DNA of 64,000 nt from Haemonchus contortus. Taxonomy: Eukaryota > Nematoda > Chromadorea > Rhabditida > Trichostrongylidae. The notes beneath the pieces are model-generated. The model made no database searches. It was not told the DNA's origin and worked only from the letters and a program-made list of their open reading frames with translations. The position numbers and the translations under genes are program-made. Shown piece by piece: positions 15,001 to 26,400 of the stretch (positions are counted from its first letter, which is position 1; every line of letters starts with the position of its first letter). The DNA lies in the NCBI GenBank assembly GCA_000469685.2, contig LS997564.1, positions 2,992,940 through 3,056,939 of the forward strand, read 5' to 3'.

Positions 15001-17794
15001 ATCAACGGCGTACCTAAACTTCATTCGGTATCGGAGCTCGGAACTCCGGGATTTTTCTTCGCGCTTCCATATATTGGAAAACTCCGGACGTTGCCCTTTC
15101 CATAGCTCGTTGAATGACGCTGACGTGTGGAGCTCCTGTTAGGAGAGCGCCTTTACTTCACCTTTTTTTGATTTTCGATCAGGTTATCTAGCCCTTACCT
15201 GTACAGTTTTTTCGGAGAGCTTCTGACTCTTTGTGTTCTGAACTATTGCCGAAATGATTATTTCCAGGCAAATTCCTTTCCGAACACCTTGTTTGGATGT
15301 ACGGCAACTACCTGAAGTTGAAGCATTTCCTGTGCGTTCGACGACGAGGCGAACGAAAGGAACGGAGAGAACATGTGTGTGAGCACTGCCAGCGACATGG
15401 AATCGGTCACGATATGCACGTTATCGAAGAGCAGCGGTGAGATTAGGCTTTCATTTAGCTCATAGCTCAAGCGTATCCTACCGCTAGAAATACATAACCA
15501 TTTGGATCTGAAGGGTAGCCTTCCGAAGAGGTACAGTTCTGAAAGAGAATGAGAAGGCATGGATCAAGAAGTATCGATTTTATTCATTTTTTTGTTAGTA
15601 GATCGCAAAGATTCGTTGTACTACATATCTAAAATCCTTCGTCGCCTAAAAAGAACGGAATCTTTACCACCTTCTCAGCAGCCACGATTTTTTTTCAAAT
15701 TGACCTTTGTAGAACTACTGAGAAATTTTGAAAAGCAAAGTTCTCTTGTTTTTTAAGATACCGCTTGTTGGCCTTCTAATGTTTTGGTGAAGAAAGGGTC
15801 TTCGCTTGGAAATTTTTCAAAAGTTTTTAGTCTCATTGATTGGTAGACTCCTTGATACAGTGCGACTACCTCCAGAAGATCTATGAACACCTGAAAACTC
15901 TATGCATCACCCTCTTCAGCCCCATTCCCTCTCTCTAGCTCCTTTCCGCAAGTTGTGACACTGCTCCTTGTCTTGTTCAGTTTATCTCAATGAAGAGAAT
16001 CCATGCTTCCCAAATCTGTGTATTTCAGGATTCCTGCGCTTCTGGTGTTGGCTATTCTAGTGTTGTACACAGCACTGGGTGGTGTATTAATGTCGAAACT
16101 GGAGCCATGGACGTTTTTCACTTCATTCTATTGGTCATTCATTACAATGACAACTGTGAGTCCATTGTTTTTGCCTAGTGCCTGAGAGTTCATGAATCTC
16201 TCGGGCAAATCTCTTGGAATCCTTTCCCTCCTACATACTCTTCTTTTTCAGGTCGGGTTTGGTGATTTAATGCCACGTCGTGACGAGTATATGTATTTCA
16301 TTTTGTTATATATTATTTTAGGTAAGTCTTCATTTTTTTTAAATTATTTTGACCTAGTCTAGAACACTGAAGAATGGTGCGAGAGGATTATATTAATCTC
16401 CTCTCGAAAAAAAAAATTCATAAAAATTTAATCTAACGGTTGTTTTTTGAGGTCTTGCTATTACAACCATGTGTATCGATTTGGTTGGCGTTCAATATAT
16501 TCGGAAAATTCACTATTTCGGTCGAAAAATACAAGATGCCCGTTCAGCTTTGGCTGTCGTTGGTGGAAAGGTGCGTCATTTTTGTAGTCAATCTCATTTT
16601 GCCTCGTTTTTTTCTATTTTTTCCATAATTTTTCTTTGCTTGATAGCTTTTTTCAAACGAAAAATTGACATTTTCAGGTTGTTCTGGTGTCCGAATTGTA
16701 TGCTAATCTGATGCAAAAACGAGCACGAAATCTCTCAAAAGAGGCCTTTATCATAGAAAATTTGTATATATCGAAGCATATTATACCTTACATCCCAAGC
16801 GATATTCGTTTGATACGGTAGGGCACCGTTCAGTACTTGTTATCTACGGTATCTTTCCAAAATTTCGACAAGCCTAGCCATAAGCGGTCTGTTAAGGCAC
16901 AGTTCCCGATAAAAATGGTTTCTGAGATTCCCCTGTATATGAATTTGAGGCTCGCCCTTATAGCGTACCCGTCGTTATAGAAGCGAAAAACGTCTTCGAT
17001 AGGGTACATTAAGGAACCAGAGATTGTATCGAGTGAATAGCGCACCTCTATTGAACGAGTTTCAACGACTTTGTAGAGGCTGCACCATTCAGTAGGTAAC
17101 AAGTGAAGGGATTTCAAACGACTTGTCGTAACCCATGGCGATAGTGAAAAGCAGTGATCATCTCTTTGCTCAGTGGGAGCAAGATAAATCTCGTTCGAAC
17201 GCCCCTTTCATGCCATTGCCGTCACGGTGATCTCGTACAACATCCACTTCCACTGCTTTTGAAAAGCTTGAAGTAGGCGGATTTCTTCGCTACCGGTGTA
17301 CTCCCCTACAACAACACTTCCGCTTTTCAACCTAAAAAGGGTAACTCGAAATTATCGTAAACTGTGCCTTTCATATTGACTCTATGCAATATTTTGAAAC
17401 CCCTGATTCTCCATTTTCTCTCGGAGTTAACGCTCTCAAAAATGAGCGCTTACTGCTCGAATTCCAAAGTATGTCTCTCTTGTACAGAACTATTGAACGA
17501 AACCGAGAAGTCAGCCAGTGTTCCCAGCGTCCGACATACATAGCTTGATCTCAAGGGCTTTACAATCATAGCTGGATATTTTTGGCTTCCACACTACTTT
17601 ATGCTTCCAATTTCCCTTTAAGGTTTATTTTACAATCATGATTGATCATTATGTTGATCGTTTTCAGATATATCGATCAACATCCAGAAGGATCGTTGTC
17701 GACGTCATCGTCATCTCTCGACTTGCAGAGTTGCCGATTCTGTCATTCACGATTCAGCTTTAACCTACAAAATAGACCTCCACCTGAACATTAG
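59..17794 (+). CDS. twk-7: Two-pore-domain (TWK) potassium channel, TWK-7-like; 5' end not resolved
   Basis: Four-pass plasma-membrane K+ leak channel that sets resting potential. Core exons: 11259-11381, 14112-14190, 14524-14625, 15268-15436, 16029-16155, 16252-16321, 16452-16570, 16678-16817, 17668-17794 (stop TAG). All phases agree and give 351 residues. TM1 lies in the first of these and ends in YTVERPHE. Pore 1 carries the filter TTIGYG, split by an intron inside the Gly codon; pore 2 carries TTVGFG. A basic, Cys/His-containing loop (VRRRGERKERREHVCEHC) joins TM2 to TM3. The tail is Ser-rich, then CRFCHSRFSF. Two upstream exons are likely: 59-177 (acidic, ends HRRQRR) and 2876-2956 (GGHDDTDQSDDS, eight Glu, then GAKK); both end in phase 0, fitting the core. 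The initiator Met is not seen and may lie left of the window. Introns of 2.7, 8.3 and 2.7 kb are large. The TWK-7 name rests on recalled core similarity and on dnj-10 and polk-1 lying nearby. Confidence 0.9.
178..2875 (+). other. Putative twk-7 intron, no gene recognised
   Basis: The donor GTGAGT at 178 and acceptor TTTCAG before 2876 bracket AT-rich sequence. About 800-1010 is locally CpG-rich and open on both strands, but without splice sites or a recognisable product. I see no coding exon I can support here. Confidence 0.5.
3570..3934 (+). CDS. Doubtful nested exon(s) with a signal peptide or TM segment
   Basis: An ATG at 3570 opens a frame starting MQIIAGAVFFVLLVKVLTTI, a hydrophobic helix that could be a signal peptide or anchor, followed by polar sequence. 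A plausible acceptor (CCAACACAG) lies just upstream. A second frame at 3725-3931 ends DYPLFLLELPYLY and also looks protein-like, but no clean splice joins the two. It sits inside the large twk-7 intron. It may be an alternative first exon, a small nested gene or chance. I do not recognise a family. Confidence 0.2.
4079..6002. mobile_element. Foldback element with ~590 bp inverted arms
   Basis: The left arm (about 4079-4668) is repeated as its reverse complement at about 5413-6002 with only scattered differences. For example AAGGTCTTTCAGGGCGTGGG near 4085 returns inverted near 5980. The unique centre of about 740 bp includes a run of ten G at 4718-4727 and has no intact ORF. Frames through the arms are shared shadows with stops. 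No transposase was recognised, so this is probably a non-autonomous foldback transposon or two head-to-head copies of one repeat. It lies within the twk-7 intron. Confidence 0.85.
9084..9107. repeat. Perfect short hairpin
   Basis: AAACGACGTC, loop GGCA, GACGTCGTTT: ten perfect base pairs, CpG-rich within AT-rich intron sequence. Function unknown. Confidence 0.8.
9202..9630 (+). CDS. Orphan unspliced ORF of 142 codons, doubtful
   Basis: This ATG-to-stop frame is unusually long for the AT-rich intron. The product has a hydrophobic patch (MSPVVALLLELDYFLQW) and several Cys residues, but no motif I recognise. No promoter or splice context supports expression, and it lies inside the large twk-7 intron. 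It could be a remnant of a repeat or a chance frame. Confidence 0.15.
   Translation: MESQIMDVPLKFKAVYQCLMSPVVALLLELDYFLQWKGHQLMFYGLTAVGYLNQNNINRIQLGYVVQGLECAPYISLPATIITAIGRCSNSVCHLINEKEFSSRTLVLTEGWKAQHEFDPSVHTDFRLTTFQGYFLVQRISY
14782..14850 (+). repeat. tRNA-like sequence in twk-7 intron
   Basis: TGGCCCAGTGG matches the A-box (D-arm) consensus of RNA polymerase III genes, and CTCGC...GCGAG could form an anticodon-like stem. The expected T-arm is poor (TTTCGATCAGA), so this looks like a degenerate tRNA or a tRNA-derived repeat, not a functional tRNA. Confidence 0.3.
16380..16406. repeat. Short hairpin in twk-7 intron
   Basis: CGAGAGGA and TCCTCTCG form an eight-pair stem around an AT-rich loop between two channel exons. 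No role can be read from the sequence. Confidence 0.6.
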
Positions 17795-18109
17795 CCATCC
17801 TTATACAGAATATCATTGTCAATCACTGAGCAAGCTCAGTTATCGTTGCGAAACGGGCGCGACACAGTAGGCATGGATCGAGCGTGCGATAGCGAAGCTG
17901 CCAACTATAGACTGAACTGATGTTTCGTTCATACTTTGCGATACTTGGCGAATCCATAAAGAGAAAGTCAGCACTGTTCTCTCAACCATGTCATCTAAGT
18001 TGTCCAATGACAGCAAACCCATTGGGGATGGGGATGAAGGAATGAGGGAGATTTGTTGTGAATATGTTGCTCGGACATGCAAACTGAGATAATTAAATGG
18101 CGAGGAGGG

Positions 18110-18482
18110 CCTGAGATAAGCAAACCAGCCCGTTTGGCCCTTCTGCTGAATGCATTTCCTTATTCTGTGATTCTGTTTAAAAGTCTCATAATCCCACTCA
18201 GGGAATGTACGTGCGGAGTCGCTTTTAAATCCCAGGTGGGAGACACTTCCTTGTTAATATGTGGAAGACATTGGGTGAATGAATCAACTGTTAAAGCACA
18301 CCATACTGTCACAGTTGCACGGCAGCCCTATGTACACCGTATAAAGAACTTCCACCTGGGATTCAGAAGCGACTCCCCACGTACTTTCCCTGAGTGGGAT
18401 TATGAGACCCTTAAACAGAATCGAAGAATAAGGAAGTGCATCCAGCAGAAGGGTCAAACGGCTGGTTTGCTTACCTCGGAGG
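18110..18482. mobile_element. Palindromic MITE-like element
   Basis: About 130 bp at the left (AAGCAAACCAGCCCGTTTGG near 18118) returns inverted at the right, ending GGCTGGTTTGCTTACC near 18474. The centre is about 100 bp. A 166-codon plus-strand frame crossing the element is a by-product of the palindrome. There is no transposase, so it is a non-autonomous repeat between twk-7 and the mariner copy. Confidence 0.8.
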
Positions 18483-18775
18483 ACCTTAGGCCGCCCTATC
18501 CTACTTCTCAGAAATCTTCCTTCACATTCATTAAGACAACCAAAAAACCAATTTCTGATCGTTCACCCTTAATGTAGTCTAAAACTGAACGGAACGTGCC
18601 AGTACTTTGTGTAGCCTTGTGGTTTTCCTTATGACGCCACCTGTGCAATATCATCAATCCTTTACCACGATCTTGGTCCAACTCAAGTGCTCAGCGGGTT
18701 GCAAAGAGTATGGAGTACTGACTATCGCGGTCGCACCAAAATTGCATGACCGTAAGAGGTAGTGGCCTCCCGTGT

Positions 18776-19219
18776 CTCCTGCCCGACGCCCTCAATGCAA
18801 GAATGAAAATTCACCGGGTCCGGGAACTTCTCCCCTAACACGGCGTCGCACACGCCGCACCCGCCGCCTATCGCAGGATTGCGATGGAAGATTGGAGCGC
18901 GCAATTTGTGAGGTAGGGAGTCCTTTAATTATTTAAATTGGCTGGCCGCTCTTTTCAATTCCAATGCGATCTCGATCATCGTTTATATAGGAGGAGTCAT
19001 TTTAGTTAATCAAGTCTAATAAACATGAAAACTTAACAGAAACAGAAGAAAAAAGCCAGTCAAGGAAAAATATCGCGTCTTATCGATTGGCGGGAGGCGG
19101 GGTGAGTACGGTAATTGCAGTGACATTTGCCGCGTGCTGCAAGGGAAAATGCCGCGATAGGGGAGAAGTTCCGTTACCCCTCCTGCCCACGCCCTCAATG
19201 CAAGAATGAAAATTCGCCG
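18776..19219. repeat. 40 bp direct repeat pair with GC-rich spacer
   Basis: The unit containing GCCCTCAATGCAAGAATGAA occurs at 18776-18815 and 19180-19219. The spacer also contains inverted copies of a GGGGAGAAGTTCC-type block (near 18822 and 19160). It is probably part of a dispersed repeat family. Confidence 0.65.
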
Positions 19220-20175
19220 AACAAATCCGAGATACTCCCTGTGCCGAGACAACTAGCTAGGAATTGTCGCGCCCCCCGTGCAAACTTCAACATCATTCCC
19301 TAATTGCTCGTAGCTTCTCACTGTATATCGTGACACTGCCATCATACATATTTGTAAATTCACGCCAGAAGTCAGGGAGCAAGGCGTGAATCCAAATAAA
19401 CTGCCTCTTCCTGTTTGTTGTTTAATCCCCTCTTTTAACTCTGTTTATGTTGGCCTTCACATGTCATTTTCGTCTCTTCATGTTTATGTTAGAATTGATT
19501 TACAAGGTGATGTATACATTTATATAGATACTCAATGATTTGAATGCCATTTTGAACTCACACTTTTGTGTTGTCTTCATAGATGTTTATTTACTTAATT
19601 GTTGATTCTAGTGAAAAAATGCATATTATCAGTTGTTATGAGTATGAAATTAGGTTTTCTTGAAGCCTGATCATGTTGAACGATCGTCTCATACTGTTTT
19701 GTCAAGTGCTCGTGGTTTGAATCGTCGTCAAAGGCCTGAAAGTGGCTAGGAACAGCTTATTTGTAACTTCCGCCATCAAGAGTCCCAACGTGCTGTACCA
19801 GTTGTAATACTTTCCAAAAACACCTTGAATATCCAAGCTAAGAAATCAACCCTCTGCGACTCCGCCTATGTTGATGAGTCTCTTCTCCCATCGTGATAAC
19901 TCAACGGCAGTAACAGTAAACTTTATTTGTTTAATCCGAGCCGACATCGGACCCCTAACATGGCAGACTGGAGAAACTGATAACTAACTGATGCTCTGAT
20001 AGAGTATGGCATGGATTGCGGTACTGATATGATTGTTTCTCTCCTCCCATTACAGCGTACCCACACGTACATAGCTTGAGCAAGTAGCCACCGGGGTTCT
20101 CTACACTAATGAGCTAAAAAGGCGCTTCTCACCTGAGTTGGCTTACTCTACTGATATGACGGTCGCAATGAAAAC

Positions 20176-21436
20176 TATATATTGGCTTGTCCAAAAAATC
20201 CTGCGACACTTTGAATTTGAGGATCGCTAGCTATTCGAGAGCGAATAGCGCCAAATTTGATGTACGGTTAGGTAGATCACATCTAGCGGGTATTGCGAAA
20301 TATTATAAGAAGGGTTCTTCTCTCACGGAAAAAACAGTTATGGATCCTACAAATCCGAGTATCCTTCGACCCATCGTGTACTATGAATTTCTACAAGGAC
20401 ATTCTGCAAGAGAAGTAGCTAATAACATCTGCGCTGCATTCAAGAAAGATGTGGTGCACCATTCCACTGTCAGTCGCTGGTATCACCGCTTCGAGTCCGG
20501 AGATATTTCTATCGAAGGACAGGAACGTCCTGAACGCCCGTCAACTCTTAATGATGATGATTTGCGCGGCGCTCTGATCTCAAAGCCGAACATAACCACT
20601 CGGGAATTAGCAATGACACTCGGGTGCAGCAAATCAACGTCAGCAATCGTCTTGCCTCTCTTGGCTTTCGCAAGATTTTTTCGACATGGGTGCCTCACGA
20701 ACTTCGCGAATCAGACCGGGCCTGTCGTGTTAGCATTGCCGAGTCATTGCTTCTCCGTCTGTACAGGAAGGATTTGTTGAATGGGATAGTGACAGGAGCC
20801 GAAAGCTGGGTGATGTATGTAAATGATACCCGCAAGAGAGTGTGGTTGCCAAAGGGCGAACTGCCACCGAAGCAATCGAAACGTGGTTTGCAGCAGAAGA
20901 AGATTCTTCTATGTTGTTGGTGGAATTGTGATGGGATGCTCTACTACGAGTTCCTGAAAAGTGGCACTACTGTGACGGCGACGACGTACTCTAACCAGCT
21001 ACAGAAGGTAGCCGATGCAATCCTTCACAAGTATCCAAAACGACTGGAAACCTATCTACTGCACGACAACGCTCGTCCCCACGTGGCAACGATGACGCGT
21101 CAGAAAATTCAGGAGCTAGGTTGGGAAGTATTACCCCATCCACCGTACTCTCCTGATCTAGCCCCTTCCAAATATCACTTGTTACGGGCCTTGAAGCGGC
21201 ACCTACGAGATAAGAATTTCGATAATCAGGAGCAACTCAAAATGGAGGTGGGCCACTTCTTCAGCACGCAATCCGCTGATTTCTGGAGAAGTGGGATCGA
21301 CAAACTGCCACTGAAATGGATGAAGGTCATCGATAATAACGGCGACTATATCACTGATTGAACTTGTCTTTTATTGTATAAAAAACGATGTAAAATTTGT
21401 GTTGTTAGTGTCGCATTCTTTTCTGGACAAACCAGG
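20176..21436 (+). mobile_element. Mariner element, defective copy
   Basis: Terminal inverted repeats are still clear: TTGTCCAAAAAATCCTGCGA on the left, and a right end that reads TTGTCCAGAAAAGAATGCGA when inverted. Between them lies a transposase in two frames. The left end abuts TA; the matching TA is not evident at the right, where the flank reads GG. It is a DNA transposon of the Tc1/mariner superfamily in intergenic sequence between twk-7 and dnj-10. Confidence 0.93.
20341..21361 (+). pseudogene. Mariner transposase, frameshifted and catalytically dead
   Basis: An N-terminal helix-turn-helix region (MDPTNPSILRPIVYYEFLQG at 20341, then HHSTVSRWYHRFESGD) runs in one frame. At about 20638 the reading shifts by one base, and the rest (VSNRLASLGFRKIF to NNGDYITD) continues in another frame to a stop at 21361. 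The first catalytic position reads VTGAESW where mariners have GDE. The second, HDNARPH, is intact. The third reads YSPDLAPSKYHL where the family has APSDYHL. Two of the three D,D34D aspartates are therefore replaced, and the copy cannot be active. Confidence 0.92.
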
Positions 21437-21521
21437 CGGCCACGCACGCTATCGCGTGCGCTAGGGACTCTATCCATGAGGGACGGAGCCACATGAGCTG
21501 ATTTTCATCAAGGACCTTTAT

Positions 21522-21790
21522 CGATTTATGAGTTTCCGCTCAAACCCCGCCTCCTGCGGGCGGAGTCTGGTCCTGCCACCCACCATAAGTGTTCCCATCT
21601 GTCGCCTGAACTCCTGCCAAGTTTCAACTTTCTAGGCCCACGGGGACAGAATCTATGGGTTTCTGCTCAAACTCCGCCCACTGTGGGTGGAGTCTGGTCC
21701 TGCCACCCACCACAAGTGTTCCCATTCTGTCACCTGTGCTCCTACAAGATTTGTCTCTTGTTCCACTGGGACAGAATCTATGATTTTCCA
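21522..21790. repeat. Two ~130 bp direct repeats with GC hairpins
   Basis: The unit starting at TTTATGAGTTTCCGCTC (21522) recurs at about 21655 (ATGGGTTTCTGCTC). Both contain a GC hairpin (CCGCCTCCTGCGGGCGG or CCGCCCACTGTGGGTGG), then GGAGTCTGGTCCTGCCACCC and GGGACAGAATCTATG. A related hairpin, ACGCCCACAGTGGGCGT, lies near 21965. It is a tandem or dispersed repeat. Confidence 0.75.
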
Positions 21791-21899
21791 AAATGGTTTC
21801 ATAAAAACACTGCATTTTTGGAGACCGCCTATCGGAGGTGGGTCTCCCCAGTTGGTTCTAACTTACCAACGCATACCTCAAGCCACCTTTAAACCCCTG

Positions 21900-23454
21900 T
21901 TATGAAGCCGTATTGTGAGTGAATTTGAAATCATGATCCTCAGTTCAGCTCATTTGGATGCACGCCACGCCCACAGTGGGCGTTGCTCCGCCAAGCGGGT
22001 GTATACGTTATACTTCTCGAGACATGGCCCACCCATCCCACGCTTGAACCGGTCTCTCTAGGCAAATCTAAAAGAGCTAAGGAATTTCGTGACAGACATA
22101 CAGGCAGAACGACAGACGAAGCGCTTTATAGTAAGTAGGTAGGATAATCTGCAACAAAAACAGTCGTGTCCATCAAAACAACCAACCGGCGAGGTAGCGG
22201 TTCCTGCGGCAAGAGCAAAAGCGTTTTTAGAACAGAGGTGTTCTCCAAACGAAGTAACCCCAAAGCTCTACCAAGTCTAACTAACCCTTCCTCTGCCCAC
22301 AAATGAGGTAGTGTCAGAAAATGGTAAATAACTACATTACGCAGATACAGAATAGGCAAAATTTCGAGCCATGAATACGATTTCTTGCACTTCACCGAGA
22401 ATTAAATCAGTTATATAAGAAACAAGTTTTCAGAAAGTGGTTAAAAACTTCCTATCCAGGGCTCCAACTAACCAGTTCACTTTTGTCTGGGAACATTCAG
22501 GGCTTTTTCATCTTCATCACCAATTGTAAGGCAGTTGCCACTTCACTTCATATCCTTTTTTAATGTATTCTGAAACAAGCAAGGCTGGTAGGGGGCGGGC
22601 ATTTCTGTGGAGGCGTGGGTTCCTATCTCTCGTGGCATACGTCGCCATTCACAAAGCTTTCCTTGTCGTACTAATTGAGCAAAACGATGTTGTCAGAATT
22701 TTCACCTGCGGCCACAAATACTACATTGACTTCCCGTCTCTCAAAATGGAAACTGGTGGTCGCACAACAACATTTTTACCTCTGAATCTTTAAAAGTAAA
22801 GGCATGCGATTATTCTGACAGAAAATATGGTAATCATTTCCAAACAGCCGCGTACGAATTGCTTGATTTTGAGTTAGACAGTTGTCGCGAAAAGTTGACA
22901 AATGTCGCGGAAAACTCGCCCGACGTTTTTTCGTGCCAAAATTGAACAGTGCACTAGTAAAAATTATTTCGAGCGTATTGTCGCCACCCGAAATCCCCCT
23001 CATATAATTAATTTCAGGACTTTGTCAGTAAGGCCGAGTGGTAGATAAAAACCAGCACTAAAAAAAATCATTCGTCTTACATTCATTCTTTGAACGCAAG
23101 ACATTACTCATCCGCCTGGCGTCTGACATTGCCGACAGAGACGCAGAGGAAGTTTGCCTGGAGTTCTTCCCCCGAGCATCAGAAGCCATGATGTAATTTT
23201 GAGGCATTTACGTCCTTCTATTCTTTTCTTATCATATCTATGGGAATCTACCTTGTGCAGTTTGAATAGAGACCTTGTTTTGTAAAAATCGAAGTGAGCG
23301 AGGCTTTCCCGAGTGTAATGGCGTTTTTGTCGTGCTCAATTTTGGCAGTTTTATGGATTTTCAGATAGTAGCTGGGTAGACGTTAGTTGAATCTACTTTC
23401 CTGAAATTATTTAGCTGAATTTTTCTTTCAGTACTTGGTTAGTTGCTCTATGTA
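21900..23454. other. Intergenic region upstream of dnj-10
   Basis: No gene is recognised. Near 23029, AAGGCCGAGTGGTAGA resembles a tRNA D-arm, but no T-arm follows. The dnj-10 promoter should lie in the right part, but I see no diagnostic element. Confidence 0.4.
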
Positions 23455-26400
23455 ATGATAACGCTCAGCAAAAACGGTTTACCCTCGAAGCGATGCGCTG
23501 CTCTTATTCTTAATCACGTGAGTTAAGCCATTTCCATATAATGAGGGTAATTATTTATGAAAAAGATGAAATGTAGGTTTGTTCAAATCCTTGGAATACT
23601 TTCTTTCTGTTCAGGTTGCTTCTCTTTCTATATGTCCCTCAAATATTCAAATAACGCGCTTCACGCCTATATCAACAAGATGTGAGCAACAGTTGGAGCT
23701 CTTGCTTTTTTTCTTCCAAGTCATGACTTTGATATTTTACAGCATTAGTAAAACGGAATTTTCACTCTAGTCGACCATTAAGTAAAGAAGATTATTATAA
23801 AACACTGGGTATCAAAAAAGATGCAACAGCGAAGGAGATTAAAAAGGCCTACTTCCAGGTAAGACGTTCTTCAGGTTTATTTATATCGCTATATTATTGA
23901 AAACTACTGTTTTATGACCACAAAGTATTGGATGTTGAAGTGAAGTAACAGTAAATTACCTAATAAACCACTTCAACTATACTGTCAAGCACTGAGCGTT
24001 GCCTGGGCGTTATTCCACAACCATTAGTACAAATACTGATTCGATTGGGGCCCTCGGGCGACACCCACAGACCTACATTCACGGGAATCTTCGTTGTTTC
24101 TGAACTAGTATGTGTACTAGTGCGAAAGTGTTGAGCAGTAACCGATTATAACTCGAATTGGGTCAGGTTCGCATAATTTCGTCAAATCTTCGATGCTTTT
24201 GGGAATGAAAGTTCCATATTATTTCGTTTCCAGCTGGCTAAAAAATATCATCCAGATGTCAATAAAACCAAAGAAGCACAGGAAAAATTTCAAGAAATTT
24301 CCGAAGCATACGAGGTTAGAATTTTTGCTTATAACTTGACCATAGTAGAATTTGGGTAAACACTGCGAAGGAGGTTATGCATCTTATTTCAAGCAGTATC
24401 ATCATTACTTACCTTCTCAGGTATTGAGTGATGAAAACAAACGCCAAGAATACGACACGTTTGGCTCAGGCGCAGGAGCTGGAGGTCCTGGCAGAGGAGG
24501 AGGTCAGTGGCAGTATAAGGGCAATGTCGATGTCAACGAAATCTTCCGACGTGCATTTGGCTTCGGTGGGGTGAGTATTCTTAATATCCTTCAACTCCCA
24601 TAGAACGAGAATACTTTTGGCATCCCTTTCGCTGTGGAGCAGGTGCAGAACCCTTATGTAATAATTTCGGGCTCTATCACTGTTGCTTAGACTTCTTCAT
24701 TTGATGTTCTTTTTTCAACCGCCACAATGTTTTTGAACCAAACTGCTTGGGTTAAGGATGGAACATTCAACTGGGACTCCTTTGCTGACAGCCAATTTGG
24801 CCATTCACATGCTCAAGAAATGGTCATGGACCTTTCATTCGAGGAGGCTGTGCGAGGTAACGTGTTTTCTTATTGTATTTTCAAACAACTGAGTTCTACA
24901 AAACAAAAAATATCATAGATTATACAGATCAGTTTGGATGCTCGAGTCATGCTTCTCATTTAATTTGTTGAGCTTCGAAAATCTGATATTCGTTAGTGGG
25001 GGGCATGACTGTGAGAATTAGTTTTTTTTATAATTCACTAGCTTATAAACTCCCCTAAGCGTTCAATTCCTACCAATATTCCTACTATGCCTAGAATGAG
25101 TCAGTTTGCAGAAGTTAGGCTGACTTAGCAGCATTTTGTTGTTTTTGTAATGTACCAGATTTTCCAAATTTTTGAAAATTTAATTCTTCCAGGAACGCAG
25201 AAAAATATTTTCGTAAACGTGGTGGAAGACTGTCCTAGATGTCGAGGGACCCAAGTGGAGCCGGGTTTCAAGAAGGTATTTTACGTCAATCTTCTTCAGT
25301 TTTAGAAATAAGAATCGCGTGAATTCACTTCACCTAAGTAGTGCATGTGCTCCTCTTCTGTTCTTTAGCTGTAAGGCAAAGCATACAGTTTTGCCAGATA
25401 TTGCCCGCATACTCTCGCTCCTATTCCTTTCTTATTATCCTCAAAATATATTTTTGGGCACTTTTATATAAAGACAATAGTGGGTCTCGCTGGTAACCCT
25501 CCCACATTTCATGGTGTCGAAACATCTTATGTTGCGCTACTTAAAAACTCACTGGAAAGGAAGAGTCGGAGAGGGAGAATTTCTATCTAAGTATGAGCTT
25601 GATAGTAGGAGCTATCCCCTAATAGCTCATGAAAACAGCAATCATTTCTTAGTAGAACTCTGACTGTCGATTTTCTCAGGTTTCATGTCCATATTGCAAT
25701 GGTACTGGAATGATAACGCAACGGCTGCAAGGAGGTTTCTTTTATCAAGCATCTTGTAATCGTTGTGGCGGTTCTGGTCATTATAACAAGGTTTGCAAAC
25801 TTCATCCAACTTCCATTTAGTCATGATAACCACTTCTAATTGGAATTTAGAATCCCTGTCAAGAGTGCGAAGGCCATGGGCAGAGTGTTCAGCGAAGGCA
25901 AGTTTCGTTCAACGTTCCGGCTGGTACCAATGACAAGGATCGCGTGCGGTTCCAAGTTGGAAAGGTTTGAAAGCTTAACATTTTTGCAACTTCGAGATAA
26001 TGTCTTCGTATGTACGTGATGGGGATCCGTGGGTTTATGTGGTATTCTATTGTTGTGTTATACTCTATTAAGAAGATTAAGCGTCATTCATATCACTAGC
26101 GGTTGAACTGATAGAAAGCATTATTAGGGGCAAAGCATACCTGATAGGTGGTGCATGGCAGATATTGTTTAGCACTCGTTTTTTCAGCTTTAGTCATTCC
26201 GTTCTTGGTGTTTTTCATGATAACTGGTAGAACAATCGATTCGTGTCGATCCTGAATCTTCTTTCAGAATCAAATCTATATGATGTTCAACGTAGCTCCT
26301 TCACTGAAATTCCGACGCGATAAAGACGACATTCACTGCGATGTAGAAATTTCTATTGCCCAAGCTGTACTTGGTGGCACAGTGAAGGTTCCGGGTATTA

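Noticed and set aside
18077..18577. 166-codon plus-strand ORF
   Set aside because: It spans the palindromic element at 18110-18482; the open frame follows from the inverted arms and no motif is seen.
23029..23060. tRNA start (AAGGCCGAGTGGTAGA)
   Set aside because: No anticodon arm or B box follows.
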